Program-made: the position numbers and the translations under genes
The notes under the pieces: generated by a model
The model's input: only the letters and a program-made list of their open reading frames with translations
Databases searched by the model: none
What the model was told of the DNA's origin: nothing
Part shown: positions 51,985-61,087 of the stretch, in pieces
How positions within the stretch are numbered: the stretch's first letter is position 1
Layout of the letters: the number at the start of each line of letters is the position of its first letter
Origin: Geobacter sp.
Lineage (GTDB): Bacteria > Desulfobacterota > Desulfuromonadia > Geobacterales > DSM-12255
Direction: 5' to 3'
Assembly (NCBI GenBank): GCA_009684525.1
Contig: WKKR01000002.1
Coordinates: 620,001-684,000, forward strand
Length of the DNA: 64,000 bases

Positions 51985-53061
51985 ATGACATTCACGACTC
52001 AGGCGAAAAAGATGCGGGTGTTGATCGTTGACGACTCTTCATTCATGCGGATGGCGATCCGCGGCATACTGACCAGCGATCCAAATATCGAGGTGGTCGG
52101 GGTTGCGGCCGATGGTGTCGAAGGGGTCGAGAAGGCCTTGAACCTGAAACCCGACCTGATTACGATGGACGTGGAGATGCCGCGCATGGACGGTATCAGC
52201 GCCCTGAAGGCGATCATGGCCAAGGCGCCGACCAGGGTGCTGATGGTCTCGACCCTCACCAACGAAGGTGCAAAGGCTACCTTCGAGGCCCTGGAAGCTG
52301 GGGCTGTCGACTATATTCCCAAGAACGTCACCGATTCGGTCGATGCTCAGAAAGTGTTCCGCTCCGAACTGTTGCGCAGGGTAAAGGAAGCATCCATATC
52401 CCTGTTTGCCAAAAGAGTCGCGGCAACATCCCGTCCCGCAGTTGCTCCGGCGCATCGCGTTGCCAGCTCCCGCTTTTCGCAGCGCAAGATCAGTTGTGTG
52501 GGGATCGGTGCTTCCACCGGGGGGCCTGTTGCACTCCAGGAAGTGCTCTCACGTGTCCCTGTGAATTATCCGTATGGCATCATGATCGCCATTCACATGC
52601 CCAAGGCTTTTACCGGCCCCTATGCCGAGCGGCTCAACTCCAAATGCTCACTTGCCATAAAGGAGGCTGTCGACGGGGATATTCTGAAGCCAGGACAGGC
52701 TCTCGTAGCTCCCGGAGGCAAGCATACTCTCCTGGTGCGTCATGCCGCTGGTATCACCGTAAAGACCGTGCCGACTACCGACTATCCCCAGTATCTCTAT
52801 ATCCCGTCGGTTGACCTGATGATGACCTCGATGGCGGATGCCTGTAACGGTTCGATGTTAGGGGTTATCCTTACCGGGATGGGAAATGACGGCTTCAAGG
52901 GGATGCAGCACCTGAAGAGCAAAGGCGGGGTGACTCTGGTCCAGGATGAGGCAACCTCGACCATTTATGGCATGCCCAAGAGCTGCGTCGACGGGGGCGT
53001 GGCTGACGAAGTGCTGCCGCTCGGGGAGATCGGTTATGAGATCGGCCGCATTGGTGGGTAG
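51985..53061 (+). CDS. cheB: Chemotaxis methylesterase CheB
   Basis: 358 aa. Receiver with acidic pair VDDSSFMR and phospho-Asp in ITMDVEMPRMDG, then the methylesterase domain: GIGASTGGP with the catalytic Ser, IHMPKAFTG with the His and LTGMGNDGFKGM with the Asp. Removes methyl groups from receptors and deamidates Gln. Last gene of the cluster; ends one base before the convergent small ORF. Confidence 0.94.
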   Translation: MTFTTQAKKMRVLIVDDSSFMRMAIRGILTSDPNIEVVGVAADGVEGVEKALNLKPDLITMDVEMPRMDGISALKAIMAKAPTRVLMVSTLTNEGAKATFEALEAGAVDYIPKNVTDSVDAQKVFRSELLRRVKEASISLFAKRVAATSRPAVAPAHRVASSRFSQRKISCVGIGASTGGPVALQEVLSRVPVNYPYGIMIAIHMPKAFTGPYAERLNSKCSLAIKEAVDGDILKPGQALVAPGGKHTLLVRHAAGITVKTVPTTDYPQYLYIPSVDLMMTSMADACNGSMLGVILTGMGNDGFKGMQHLKSKGGVTLVQDEATSTIYGMPKSCVDGGVADEVLPLGEIGYEIGRIGG

Positions 53062-53062
53062 A

Positions 53063-53395
53063 TCACCTGGCGGCCGTAAAGGTCATTCCTGCTGGTTCCC
53101 GCCATACCCTACATCTTGAAAAACCATGACGTTTCAAGTAAAAGAGTAGCAGTGGTGCCAACAGCAGGGGGCAATCGATAATTGTCAGCAGGAGTCGACG
53201 CTTCTTGTCAAGAAAAGCATCTGGCGTAGCAAGGATCAGCTTGAGTTCTGCTGGGGTAACCGGGCGGAGATCGTAGCAGAAAGCCACGGAGTCCCGATTA
53301 TCACCGATTTGCAGGGTATTTCCTTTTCTGAAGCAGGCGCTTGCGATGACCACGAATACTCTAAGCGCTGTCCAGGTTTTTACGGCAATATTCAT
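53063..53395 (-). CDS. Possible small membrane protein convergent with cheB
   Basis: 110 aa on the minus strand from the ATG at 53395, with AAGGGCAG nine bases upstream. Reading: an N-terminal hydrophobic stretch, a hydrophilic middle, and a second hydrophobic run (LLLTIIDCPLLLAPLLLFYL) followed by basic residues. No family recognised. Composition is protein-like and better than the first 38 codons of the plus-strand frame across it. If real, the next plus-strand gene starts at 53423. Confidence 0.4.
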   Translation of the reverse strand: MNIAVKTWTALRVFVVIASACFRKGNTLQIGDNRDSVAFCYDLRPVTPAELKLILATPDAFLDKKRRLLLTIIDCPLLLAPLLLFYLKRHGFSRCRVWREPAGMTFTAAR

Positions 53396-53422
53396 GATCA
53401 CTGCCCTTGTATTCCTCTCTCC

Positions 53423-54523
53423 GTGAACACAGCGCTCGACTGGCTTCATCCAATTTTTGATCCACAAGCTGCAATCAGCGACCTTTCCCGGCTGATGGTC
53501 ACTGGTGTTATCGACGACCCCGAATTGCAGCGTCGTCGGACTGACCTCTCCCGTTACTTCCTCAGTTACGTAAATTTCTGTCCCGTACCGTTCTGGGCTC
53601 CTGGACTGATCGTTACCAACGAAACCAGCAGGATGTCGGAGACCTTCTTCCCGTTTGCTGTCATTCAAGGAGCTTTTCAGCGCCTGGTGCGCCTCTCCTT
53701 GCGCCAGGGTCGTGAAATTATCCCGCCGCTCTTCCAGCAGTCTTCCAGTTGGCTTGACCTGCTGCATCGCCTTCAGGGTGGATTCGTACGTACCGATCCT
53801 GCCGCCGTCCTTGGGGTGCTCATGGGTAATGAATTGGAACGGCAGAGGTTTCTGTTTTCAATATATCTGCCACAGCAGTTCGGGGGTGGGTTTGGCAGGT
53901 ATCCCAAGCAGTACGCCTTTCTCCGGCAGTGGTTGAGAGCGCGGGGCGTGTCTGGCGGTGGTCAGCTTCGATGTCTCGATGCTGCCTGCGGCAGCGGCGA
54001 AGGGACGTATGAACTTGCCCGTCTAGTAAAGGATGCGGGCGTTCCAGCAGGAGCAGTCAGCATTTCAGGTGTTACCCTGAGTCCTTTGGAAGTCTTCGCT
54101 GCAAGCCATGCCTGCTTCCCGCACGATCCCGATCATGAACGATTGGTTCGTAGTTTCCTGGGGTCTGTGAATGATGGACATTCCTGGGGCGAAATCCGTT
54201 TCGCTGCTACAGACCTCCGCACATGGGAGCCGCCGGAGCTTTTCCACGTCATACTCTGTAACGGTGTGCTTGGAGGTCCGATGCTCCATCACGATGATGC
54301 ATTGAAAGATGTTGTGAGGCGGCTGGCGAGGAGCTTGGAGCGGGGGGGGATACTGCTAGCAGCTGACCGGTTTCATGCCGGCTGGAGGAAGGTGGTGCCA
54401 GCAACCCAGCTGGAATCCTTGTTCTGCGCAGAGGGGCTATCGCTGGTACAGGTCGGCGAAGGAATCGGAGGCATAAAAGCCCTCCGGGGGCTGATGCCCG
54501 GCAGGGCTCTGATCTGCGGTTAG
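53423..54523 (+). CDS. SAM-dependent methyltransferase, CheR-like, unknown target
   Basis: About 366 aa from the GTG at 53423; the frame is open back to 53309 but those 38 residues are Cys/His-rich and look non-coding. Residues 1-180 are not similar to anything I know (FLSYVNFCPVPFW-type helices); residues 200-370 form a Rossmann methyltransferase with LDAACGSGEGTYELA. Its place next to a chemotaxis cluster suggests a CheR-like signalling methyltransferase, but the substrate is unknown. No Shine-Dalgarno is clear. The end overlaps fabH by four bases and carries the fabH terminator within it. Confidence 0.72.
   Translation: MNTALDWLHPIFDPQAAISDLSRLMVTGVIDDPELQRRRTDLSRYFLSYVNFCPVPFWAPGLIVTNETSRMSETFFPFAVIQGAFQRLVRLSLRQGREIIPPLFQQSSSWLDLLHRLQGGFVRTDPAAVLGVLMGNELERQRFLFSIYLPQQFGGGFGRYPKQYAFLRQWLRARGVSGGGQLRCLDAACGSGEGTYELARLVKDAGVPAGAVSISGVTLSPLEVFAASHACFPHDPDHERLVRSFLGSVNDGHSWGEIRFAATDLRTWEPPELFHVILCNGVLGGPMLHHDDALKDVVRRLARSLERGGILLAADRFHAGWRKVVPATQLESLFCAEGLSLVQVGEGIGGIKALRGLMPGRALICG
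54475..54508 (-). terminator. Terminator of fabH, inside a convergent CDS
   Basis: Arms AGCCCT (54478-54483) and AGGGCT (54503-54508) with a nested GC-rich stem; on the minus strand TTTTATG follows. It lies within the last 15 codons of the methyltransferase gene. Confidence 0.65.
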
Positions 54524-55500
54524 AACTGCAGGAGCATGCCTCCCCACGACAGCCCGCCGCCGAATCCCATGATAAGCACCGACTCGCCCGCTTTGATAAC
54601 GCCGTTTCTCATGTTCTCGTCCAGTGCCAGCCCCACGGAGGCGGCAGCGGTATTGCCGCAACGGTCGAGGTTGAGCAGGAACCGTTCCTTGGCGATGCCG
54701 GTCTTCTTCGAGATAAAATCGATGATCCTGACATTGGCCTGGTGGGGGATGATATGGTCGAGTTGGTCCGGGGTCACGCCCGCCCTGCTGGTAACCTCTT
54801 CGATGATCTTCGGGATCACATCGGTGGCGAAGATAAAGACCTTTTTCCCTTCCATCTTGAAGGTGTGTTCGCGGTTGGCGATGGTTTCCGCCGTAACCGG
54901 CTTGCGGGAGCCCGAGGAGGGCACCTGAATGAGTTCCCAGCCGTTTCCGTCACTCCGGATGAGGCTCGAAATGATCCCTTTCCGCTCGCTGCCCGCACCG
55001 AGGATCATGGCGCTGGCGCCATCGCCGAAGAGCGGCGAGGTATTCTTGTCATCGAAATCGAGTATCTTTGAATAGGTGTCGGCGCCGATCACCAGTACCT
55101 TGCCGAATTTGCCCGCCTTGATGTAGCTGTCGGCGGTTTCCACTGCAAAGACGAAACTGCTGCAGACGGCGTTCATGTCAAAGGCAACGGCATTCCTTGC
55201 CCCGATGTTTTTCTGCACCATGCAGGCCGTGGCTGGGAGGCACATGTCCGGGGTCGATGTGCCGACGATGATGCCGTCCAGTTCCAGGGGGTCAAGACCA
55301 GCGCTTTCCAGCGCCCGGCGGGCGGCAATGGTGGCGAGATCCGAGGACGATTCCTGCTCCGAGGCAAAGCGGCGCTCGCAGATTCCGGTGCGTGACTGGA
55401 TCCATTCGTCGGCATTTTCCACCAGGTAGGAGAAATGGTCGTTGGTCACGACCCGTTCGGGGAGTGCTCCGCCGGTTCCCAGTACATGCGAGTAGTTCAT
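54520..55500 (-). CDS. fabH: 3-oxoacyl-ACP synthase III
   Basis: 326 aa from the ATG at 55500 with AAAGGA seven bases upstream; the frame is open to 55554 but the extra 18 residues are not needed. Starts fatty-acid elongation with acetyl-CoA and malonyl-ACP. Catalytic triad: Cys in DMNAVCSSF, His in IIPHQANVRI, Asn in DRCGNTAAAS. Not near other fab genes here. Confidence 0.94.
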   Translation of the reverse strand: MNYSHVLGTGGALPERVVTNDHFSYLVENADEWIQSRTGICERRFASEQESSSDLATIAARRALESAGLDPLELDGIIVGTSTPDMCLPATACMVQKNIGARNAVAFDMNAVCSSFVFAVETADSYIKAGKFGKVLVIGADTYSKILDFDDKNTSPLFGDGASAMILGAGSERKGIISSLIRSDGNGWELIQVPSSGSRKPVTAETIANREHTFKMEGKKVFIFATDVIPKIIEEVTSRAGVTPDQLDHIIPHQANVRIIDFISKKTGIAKERFLLNLDRCGNTAAASVGLALDENMRNGVIKAGESVLIMGFGGGLSWGGMLLQF

Positions 55501-55637
55501 GGCTGATCCTTTATTGTCACTCTGCCGACCGAGGCCGTACAAGGGTGCCTTCATGAGAGCGAAATTAACATCTTATCGCACATAAAAACAGTGTTTGTCA
55601 AACCAATTCATCCCCGCAAGACAGGATCAGTGGCCGG

Positions 55638-55940
55638 TCATTGCCGTGCCGCATCCACCACGCCGAAGATCCAGAGGCCGAAAAAGGCCGACAGCAGCCA
55701 CCTGGCTGCCGGCGAGCGGGATTTAAGCTCGGCCAGCACGGCAGACGCGTCGGGTGGCCCGCCGATCTGGCTTGCTAGGATGGGGCCAGCTGCCTGCAGG
55801 AGCAGGAACAGGGTCGCGAGCAGGAATATGTTGACAAGCGCTATGAGGATCGCTCCTTTGAGCTTGTCACCCTTGTAGAGCTGGCCGAGACCGGGGAGGA
55901 TGAATGCCGAAAGGAGGGCTGCCTTGAGGTTGATACGCAC
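55638..55940 (-). CDS. Small TM2-like membrane protein
   Basis: 100 aa from the GTG at 55940 (AAAGGA nine bases before). Two predicted helices, a first segment AFILPGLGQLYKGDKLKGA that matches the Gly-rich loop of TM2-domain proteins, a hydrophobic helix (about 28-50), a loop and a C-terminal helix with LWIFGVVDAARQ. Function unknown in the family. An ATG at 56027 is further upstream but the sequence there does not look coding. Confidence 0.72.
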   Translation of the reverse strand: MRINLKAALLSAFILPGLGQLYKGDKLKGAILIALVNIFLLATLFLLLQAAGPILASQIGGPPDASAVLAELKSRSPAARWLLSAFFGLWIFGVVDAARQ

Positions 55941-56225
55941 GAACTGGTCCTTTTGTGCAGGGGGGGGATTGAGCAGTCGGCATCCCGGCACGGGGGTGTA
56001 ATAAGACGGATGGCATAATACGCTCATGTGACGGATTCTGCATCAACAAAACAGCGCGGTACGGCTGGATATCCACGGTATCCCGTGCTGGAAGTGTTCC
56101 ATTGCCCATGACAGTGTTGAGGGTTGCGGAAAACTGCTCTCGGCGGGCATTGGCACTCGTTGCCGTACATTGACAGCGGGAGGTTATGGGGTTAGTATGC
56201 ACAAAAGATTAACCGAAGGAATGCC

Positions 56226-57572
56226 GTGAAAACAAAAGCCCTTTATGTCTGCCAGCAGTGCGGTTACCAGTCAGCCAAGTGGCTGGGGAAGTGCCCTGAC
56301 TGTAACGCCTGGAACACTATCCACGAAGAGCTGGTTTCCCGGCGCGATTCCCATGGCCTGGGGGGCGTTGCCGAGACAGAGCCCCGTCCCATCAGCGAGA
56401 TCTCGGCAAGTGCCGAAGACCGGCTTCCCTGCGGGATCGCTGAGTTCGATCGGGTGCTGGGGGGAGGGCTGGTGGCCGGTTCGCTGGTGCTCATCGGCGG
56501 CGATCCCGGGATTGGCAAATCGACCCTCCTCTTGCAGGTCATGCATCATCTCGCCGGCAGCGGCGGCCCGGTCCTCTATGTTTCCGGCGAGGAGTCGCCC
56601 CAGCAGATCAAGCTGCGCGGCACCAGGATGGGCGTAACCCACGAGCACCTCTTTCTGCTGGCCGAGACCTCCCTGGAGCGGATACTCACCCAGGTGAACC
56701 GCTTGAAGCCAGCGGCCCTGGTGGTCGACTCCATCCAGACCGTCTTTACCTCCACCATCGAGTCTGCGCCGGGAAGTGTCAGCCAGGTGCGCGAGACCGC
56801 CGGTCGCCTCATGCTGCTCGCCAAGGGGAGCGGCCTGCCGGTCTTCCTGGTCGGGCATGTCACCAAGGACGGGACCCTCGCCGGCCCGCGGGTGCTGGAG
56901 CACATGGTCGATACCGTGCTCTACTTCGAGGGTGATGCCGGCCATCCGTTCCGTATCCTGCGCGCCGTGAAGAACCGCTTCGGTTCCACCAACGAGATCG
57001 GTGTCTTCGAGATGAAGGAGGGGGGGCTGGCAGAGGTGAAGAACCCTTCCGAACTCTTTCTCTCCGAACGGCCGCTGGGGGTATCCGGCTCCCTGGTCGT
57101 TGCGGCCCTGGAGGGGAGCCGGCCGCTTCTGGTGGAACTGCAGGCGCTGGTGAGTTCTTCCTCGTTCGGCGTGCCTCGGCGGACCACCATCGGTGTCGAC
57201 CACAACCGGCTGGCGCTCCTGGTTGCCGTCCTGGAGAAGAAGGTCGGCCTGACCATGGCCGGACAGGATATCTTTCTCAACGTGGCGGGAGGGGTGCGGC
57301 TGAGCGAGCCTGCAGCCGACCTGGGGATGGCCCTGGCTGTCGCTTCCAGCCATCTGGACCGGGTGGTTGATCCGCAGACCCTGGTGCTGGGTGAAGTGGG
57401 GCTGGCCGGCGAAGTGCGGGCCATAAGCCAGCCCGAATTGCGCGTCAGGGAGGCTGCCAAGCTCGGGTTCACCCGCTGCCTTCTTCCGTATGGCAACCAG
57501 AAGCAGATGAAGGTGCCGGGAATCGAACTGATCGGTGTTCGCTCCCTCGAAGAGTCGCTGGAGCGTCTCTGA
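56226..57572 (+). CDS. radA: DNA repair protein RadA
   Basis: 448 aa, GTG start with GAAGGAA. Zinc finger at the N-terminus (CQQCGYQSAKWLGKCPDC), RecA-like core with Walker A GGDPGIGKST, the KNRFGSTNEIGVF motif and a C-terminal Lon-type domain (about 290-448). RadA drives branch migration of recombination intermediates. Single gene followed by a DksA-type gene. Confidence 0.95.
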   Translation: MKTKALYVCQQCGYQSAKWLGKCPDCNAWNTIHEELVSRRDSHGLGGVAETEPRPISEISASAEDRLPCGIAEFDRVLGGGLVAGSLVLIGGDPGIGKSTLLLQVMHHLAGSGGPVLYVSGEESPQQIKLRGTRMGVTHEHLFLLAETSLERILTQVNRLKPAALVVDSIQTVFTSTIESAPGSVSQVRETAGRLMLLAKGSGLPVFLVGHVTKDGTLAGPRVLEHMVDTVLYFEGDAGHPFRILRAVKNRFGSTNEIGVFEMKEGGLAEVKNPSELFLSERPLGVSGSLVVAALEGSRPLLVELQALVSSSSFGVPRRTTIGVDHNRLALLVAVLEKKVGLTMAGQDIFLNVAGGVRLSEPAADLGMALAVASSHLDRVVDPQTLVLGEVGLAGEVRAISQPELRVREAAKLGFTRCLLPYGNQKQMKVPGIELIGVRSLEESLERL

Positions 57573-57673
57573 CCTGATGTCAGAGGGTGACGATAGACAT
57601 TTTTTCTTTACTTAACAGCGCTGTTTACATACTATTGTGTATTACGAAAGTTTAAGATCTGTGGGGTGATGAG

Positions 57674-58030
57674 ATGGAAGAGGGCAAAAGTGAATACTTC
57701 CGGGGAGTGCTGCTGGAAGAGATGCGGGTTCTGCTGGAAGATGCCGAGAAGACCGTTTCCGGCATGACGGCGGAAACCACAAATTTTCCGGACCCCAATG
57801 ACCGTGCCACCCAGGAATCGGACCGGAGTTTCGAGTTGCGCATCCGCGACCGGGAGCGCAAACTCATCAACAAGATCAAGGAAGCTCTGGAGAGGATCGA
57901 CGAAGGGACATTCGGCATCTGCGACGTCTGCGGCGAAGAGATCAGCGAGGCCCGGTTGAAGGCCCGTCCCGTCACCACCCTCTGTATCGACTGCAAGATG
58001 GAGCAGGAGCAGAAAGAGAAGCTCCCTTAG
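57674..58030 (+). CDS. DksA/TraR-family zinc-finger protein
   Basis: 118 aa. N-terminal coiled-coil (about 10-70) and C-terminal four-Cys zinc finger (CDVCGEEISEARL...CIDC). It binds the RNA polymerase secondary channel. Asp residues at the coiled-coil tip (NFPDPNDRATQESD, about 37-50) resemble those of DksA. Between radA and the GAF histidine kinase, which begins 60 bp further. Confidence 0.88.
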   Translation: MEEGKSEYFRGVLLEEMRVLLEDAEKTVSGMTAETTNFPDPNDRATQESDRSFELRIRDRERKLINKIKEALERIDEGTFGICDVCGEEISEARLKARPVTTLCIDCKMEQEQKEKLP

Positions 58031-58093
58031 CCATTGCCACCGAGCCGTACTTCCGCTCATTCCATTATCCGGGGAAGAGCCTCTGGTGTGACC

Positions 58094-60457
58094 ATGCCTG
58101 GTAAGGACAGATATACCCTTCTGAGCAAAGCGGTCCGAATCGCCAATGCCGCCGACCTTTCCTACCTGCAACGTCTCAAGTCCCTTGCCAAATTTCTCTG
58201 TTCTTCCTATGCCTGCACCTCGGCAACCATATACCTCATGGACGAGAACAACCGCTCCTTGGCGAGGCTGGTATCTACGGCGACTTCCCGCGCATCGTCT
58301 GACTGTAATATCACGCTGGGAGAAGGGTTGGCCGGCCTGTGCGCTGCGAAACGCCAGCAGGTCTGCCTGTCGCCGACCGCTCTTCACCCACAGGAGCCGC
58401 GCCGGGGGACGGAAAAGCAATTTTGCGCCTTTCCCATAGGGGATTCCCGGATGGTCTGTGGCGTCCTCATGTTTGGCCTCTCCGCAACCGATCCGCCGTC
58501 GGGCAGCGAACTGGAGCCCCTTGAGGATATCCTCGTCGTCATCGGCGGGATCATCCAGCGGATCGGGATCTCCAGTGGATCGCAGCGCCGCATCGGCAAT
58601 CTGACCATGCTGAGCGAACTGGGTGCGCTCCTCAACCGCTCCGTTCCCCCTGCGACCCTGATTCCCGTTATCCTCGATACCTGCCACCAGCAGAGCGATT
58701 CCTGTTGTACCGTTTTCCGGTTGATGGGGAGCGAGGGGATGCTGCCGCTCCTTCAGTATCGCATCAGCCATGCCATGCGCCGCCACCAGGAAACCCTGCT
58801 GGGGATCGAGGAGCTATGCTCGGCAAAGGTCAGGCTGAGCGGCGTTCCGCTCCTGATCAGCGATCTGATCTCCGAAGACGAACTCCCCCCCTCCTATGTC
58901 TGCGTGCCGCTCAAATTCGAGAACAGGATATTCGGCACCCTGACCTTCTTCGGCAGACGCGGGCAGGCCGGGACCTGGCAGAATTTCACCGAAGAAGAGC
59001 GGGAGCTTTTCGAGAGCATGGCTGTGCTGATCTCCAACGCCATCACCGGCGCCACAAACTATCAGCAGGCCGTCCGCCTGAGCCGCGAGAACGATCAGAA
59101 GCTCAAGGAGCTTTCCCTGCTCTACCGGCTCAGCAATACCATGCTCTCCACGATCCGTCTCAACAAGCTGATGCACCTGATCCTCTCCGCGCTCACCAGC
59201 GGGTCCAATCCGCTCTTTGAACGTTCCATGCTCTTTCTCATTAATGAGCGTGCCGGGGTCATGCAGGGGATGCTCGGGGTGACCCGCGAGTCGCCTACCG
59301 GCCTTGCTACCCCCCTTGTGGATGTGGAGAGTGCGCTGACCAGCCGCTGGGATATCTCCGAGGAAGAGATGCAGCGGCAGCAGCAGTCGGAATTCAGTAC
59401 CCAAGTCAGGGCCAGCAGGCTTGAACTGAGCAAGGTGAAAAACATGTCCTCGCGGGCCGTCCTGGAGAAGCGCCTGGTCTACGTTGCGGACACCGGCCGC
59501 GAAAAGCGCGTCGATCGGGAATTCATCAGGAAATTCGGCATCAGCTCCTTTGCCGCCATGCCGCTTCTGGCCAAGGACAAGGTGGTGGGGGTCGTGGTCG
59601 TCGACAACCCCTGCAGCAACAAGACCATCAGCCAGGACGATCTCCGCTTTCTGGAGTTGTTTACCAACCAGGCCGGGATGGCCATCGAGAACTCGCTGCT
59701 CTATAACCGGATCGAGGATGCCAACCGCAAGCTGCGCGATGCCCAGGAGCGGCTCTTGCACGGCGAGCGTCTGGCGACCATCGGCGAGATGGCTGCCGGT
59801 ATCGCCCACGAGCTGAAGAGTCCGCTCATCTCTATTGGCGGATTTGCCCGGCGCCTGCAGCGGAAGTTCCCCAAGGCGTCAGAAGAAGGGGGCTATGTTG
59901 CCACCATCGTCGGCGAGGTGAACCGGCTGGAAAAGATGTTGACCGACATCCTCTCCTTCTCCCGCAAATCCACCATCTGCTACTCGGTCTGCACCATGCA
60001 GGAGATCATTGACGAGGCCCTTTCCGTGGTTGCCCTCGGTTTTGAGGAGAACCGGATAACCGTCAGCCGAAAATTCCCCACCAAGGTTCTCTCATTTCTC
60101 GGCGATTGCCAGCAGCTCAAGCAGGTCTTCATCAATATCTTCACCAACGCCCAGGAGGCGATGCAGGGACCGGGCGAGCTGAAGATTGCCGCATCGCCTG
60201 CCAGGCTCGCCGGCCGCGATGCCATCATGGTCAAGGTGGCGGACACCGGCGGCGGGATACCGCTGGAATCGCTCGGCAACATCTTCCATCCGTTCTTCAC
60301 CACCAAGGAGAGCGGTACCGGTCTGGGGCTCCCAATTGCCAACCGGATCGTCACCAACCATGGCGGCAAGCTGCAGGTCAACAACTACCAGGGTGTCGGC
60401 GTGGAGTTCGTGGTCATCATCCCGCTGGAACCCCCGCCGCCGAGCCAGGGGGGCTGA
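58094..60457 (+). CDS. Soluble GAF-domain histidine kinase
   Basis: 787 aa from the ATG at 58094; a TTG-initiated extension to 58034 adds 20 residues of doubtful value. No membrane helix. Two or three GAF domains (about 25-160, 180-340 and 370-530, the last with FGISSFAAMPLLAKDK), then the dimerisation helix with His in GIAHELKSPLIS and a HATPase_c domain (FTNAQEAM, DTGGGIPLES, TKESGTGLGLPIANR). A cytoplasmic sensor; partner regulator not adjacent. Confidence 0.9.
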   Translation: MPGKDRYTLLSKAVRIANAADLSYLQRLKSLAKFLCSSYACTSATIYLMDENNRSLARLVSTATSRASSDCNITLGEGLAGLCAAKRQQVCLSPTALHPQEPRRGTEKQFCAFPIGDSRMVCGVLMFGLSATDPPSGSELEPLEDILVVIGGIIQRIGISSGSQRRIGNLTMLSELGALLNRSVPPATLIPVILDTCHQQSDSCCTVFRLMGSEGMLPLLQYRISHAMRRHQETLLGIEELCSAKVRLSGVPLLISDLISEDELPPSYVCVPLKFENRIFGTLTFFGRRGQAGTWQNFTEEERELFESMAVLISNAITGATNYQQAVRLSRENDQKLKELSLLYRLSNTMLSTIRLNKLMHLILSALTSGSNPLFERSMLFLINERAGVMQGMLGVTRESPTGLATPLVDVESALTSRWDISEEEMQRQQQSEFSTQVRASRLELSKVKNMSSRAVLEKRLVYVADTGREKRVDREFIRKFGISSFAAMPLLAKDKVVGVVVVDNPCSNKTISQDDLRFLELFTNQAGMAIENSLLYNRIEDANRKLRDAQERLLHGERLATIGEMAAGIAHELKSPLISIGGFARRLQRKFPKASEEGGYVATIVGEVNRLEKMLTDILSFSRKSTICYSVCTMQEIIDEALSVVALGFEENRITVSRKFPTKVLSFLGDCQQLKQVFINIFTNAQEAMQGPGELKIAASPARLAGRDAIMVKVADTGGGIPLESLGNIFHPFFTTKESGTGLGLPIANRIVTNHGGKLQVNNYQGVGVEFVVIIPLEPPPPSQGG

Positions 60458-60465
60458 TTTCCCCC

Positions 60466-60494
60466 TTGCGCCGGAGGGGGTTTGAATGTATATT
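60466..60494 (+). promoter_or_regulatory. Probable promoter of tRNA-Ala
   Basis: TTGCGC at 60466-60471 and TATATT at 60489-60494, spacer 17, about 31 bp before the tRNA. Confidence 0.55.
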
Positions 60495-60524
60495 ACCTTC
60501 CGTTGCGTCACGTAATTCATCTGT

Positions 60525-60600
60525 GGGGCTGTAGCTCAGCTGGGAGAGCGACGCGTTCGCAATGCGTAGGTCGTGAGTTCGATCCTCATCAGCTCCACCA
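60525..60600 (+). tRNA. tRNA-Ala (anticodon CGC)
   Basis: 76 nt with encoded CCA. Acceptor GGGGCTG/CAGCTCC (one G-T pair), D-arm GCTC...GAGC, anticodon stem ACGCG/TGCGT with loop TTCGCAA (anticodon CGC), T-arm with TTCGATC. A terminator follows. tRNA genes are common integration sites and the unusual giant gene lies just beyond; no direct repeat of the tRNA 3' end was seen downstream in the window. Confidence 0.95.
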
Positions 60601-60623
60601 TTCATACTTCGTCATGCCGACGA

Positions 60624-60665
60624 AACGAAAAAAGGCCCTTGCCCGCGCAAGGGCCTTTTTTCGTT
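60624..60665 (+). terminator. Terminator after tRNA-Ala
   Basis: Long stem (60624-60641 with 60648-60665, 18 bp, loop of six) containing a T-run at its 3' arm. Confidence 0.85.
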
Positions 60666-61087
60666 CAATTGCCCACAATGGCTTAGAAGCCGACTGTTCT
60701 CAGCTTGGTATGGAATAGCTGACCTGGCCAGTGTAGTAATGCTGGAATAACCTTTCGAAACCACGACATTTTACTGTATGTGCATATTGTATGGACAGAG
60801 TGTGAATTAGTCTGCACAGAATATTTGCTGTTGCCAAGTCTCGGGATGTCGTGTAGTAATCCACATTAATTTAGGTTTATCAATAGTATATGCGATATCA
60901 AAGAAAACTTTTTTGCTAGCTAAGTGTGTAACATTTATTGATTTGCAGGCATATTTGTGATTTGTGAACATTTAATTGATTCGATGGTTTGAATATAGGC
61001 AATCTTCGATGGACAAAAGGCGCACAGTCATGATCCTCACCCATTCCCAGGACGGCTTCCGGCCGCATTCCTCGAAAGGACATCGCC
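60666..61087. other. AT-rich intergenic region before the giant gene
   Basis: 422 bp, much AT-richer than both sides, no frame with support. It probably contains the promoter of the next gene, but no clear boxes were found. The composition change starts right after the tRNA terminator. Confidence 0.45.

Noticed and set aside
56271-57353. 360-codon frame opposite radA
   Set aside because: Opposite a clearly identified gene, no homology, no start signal.
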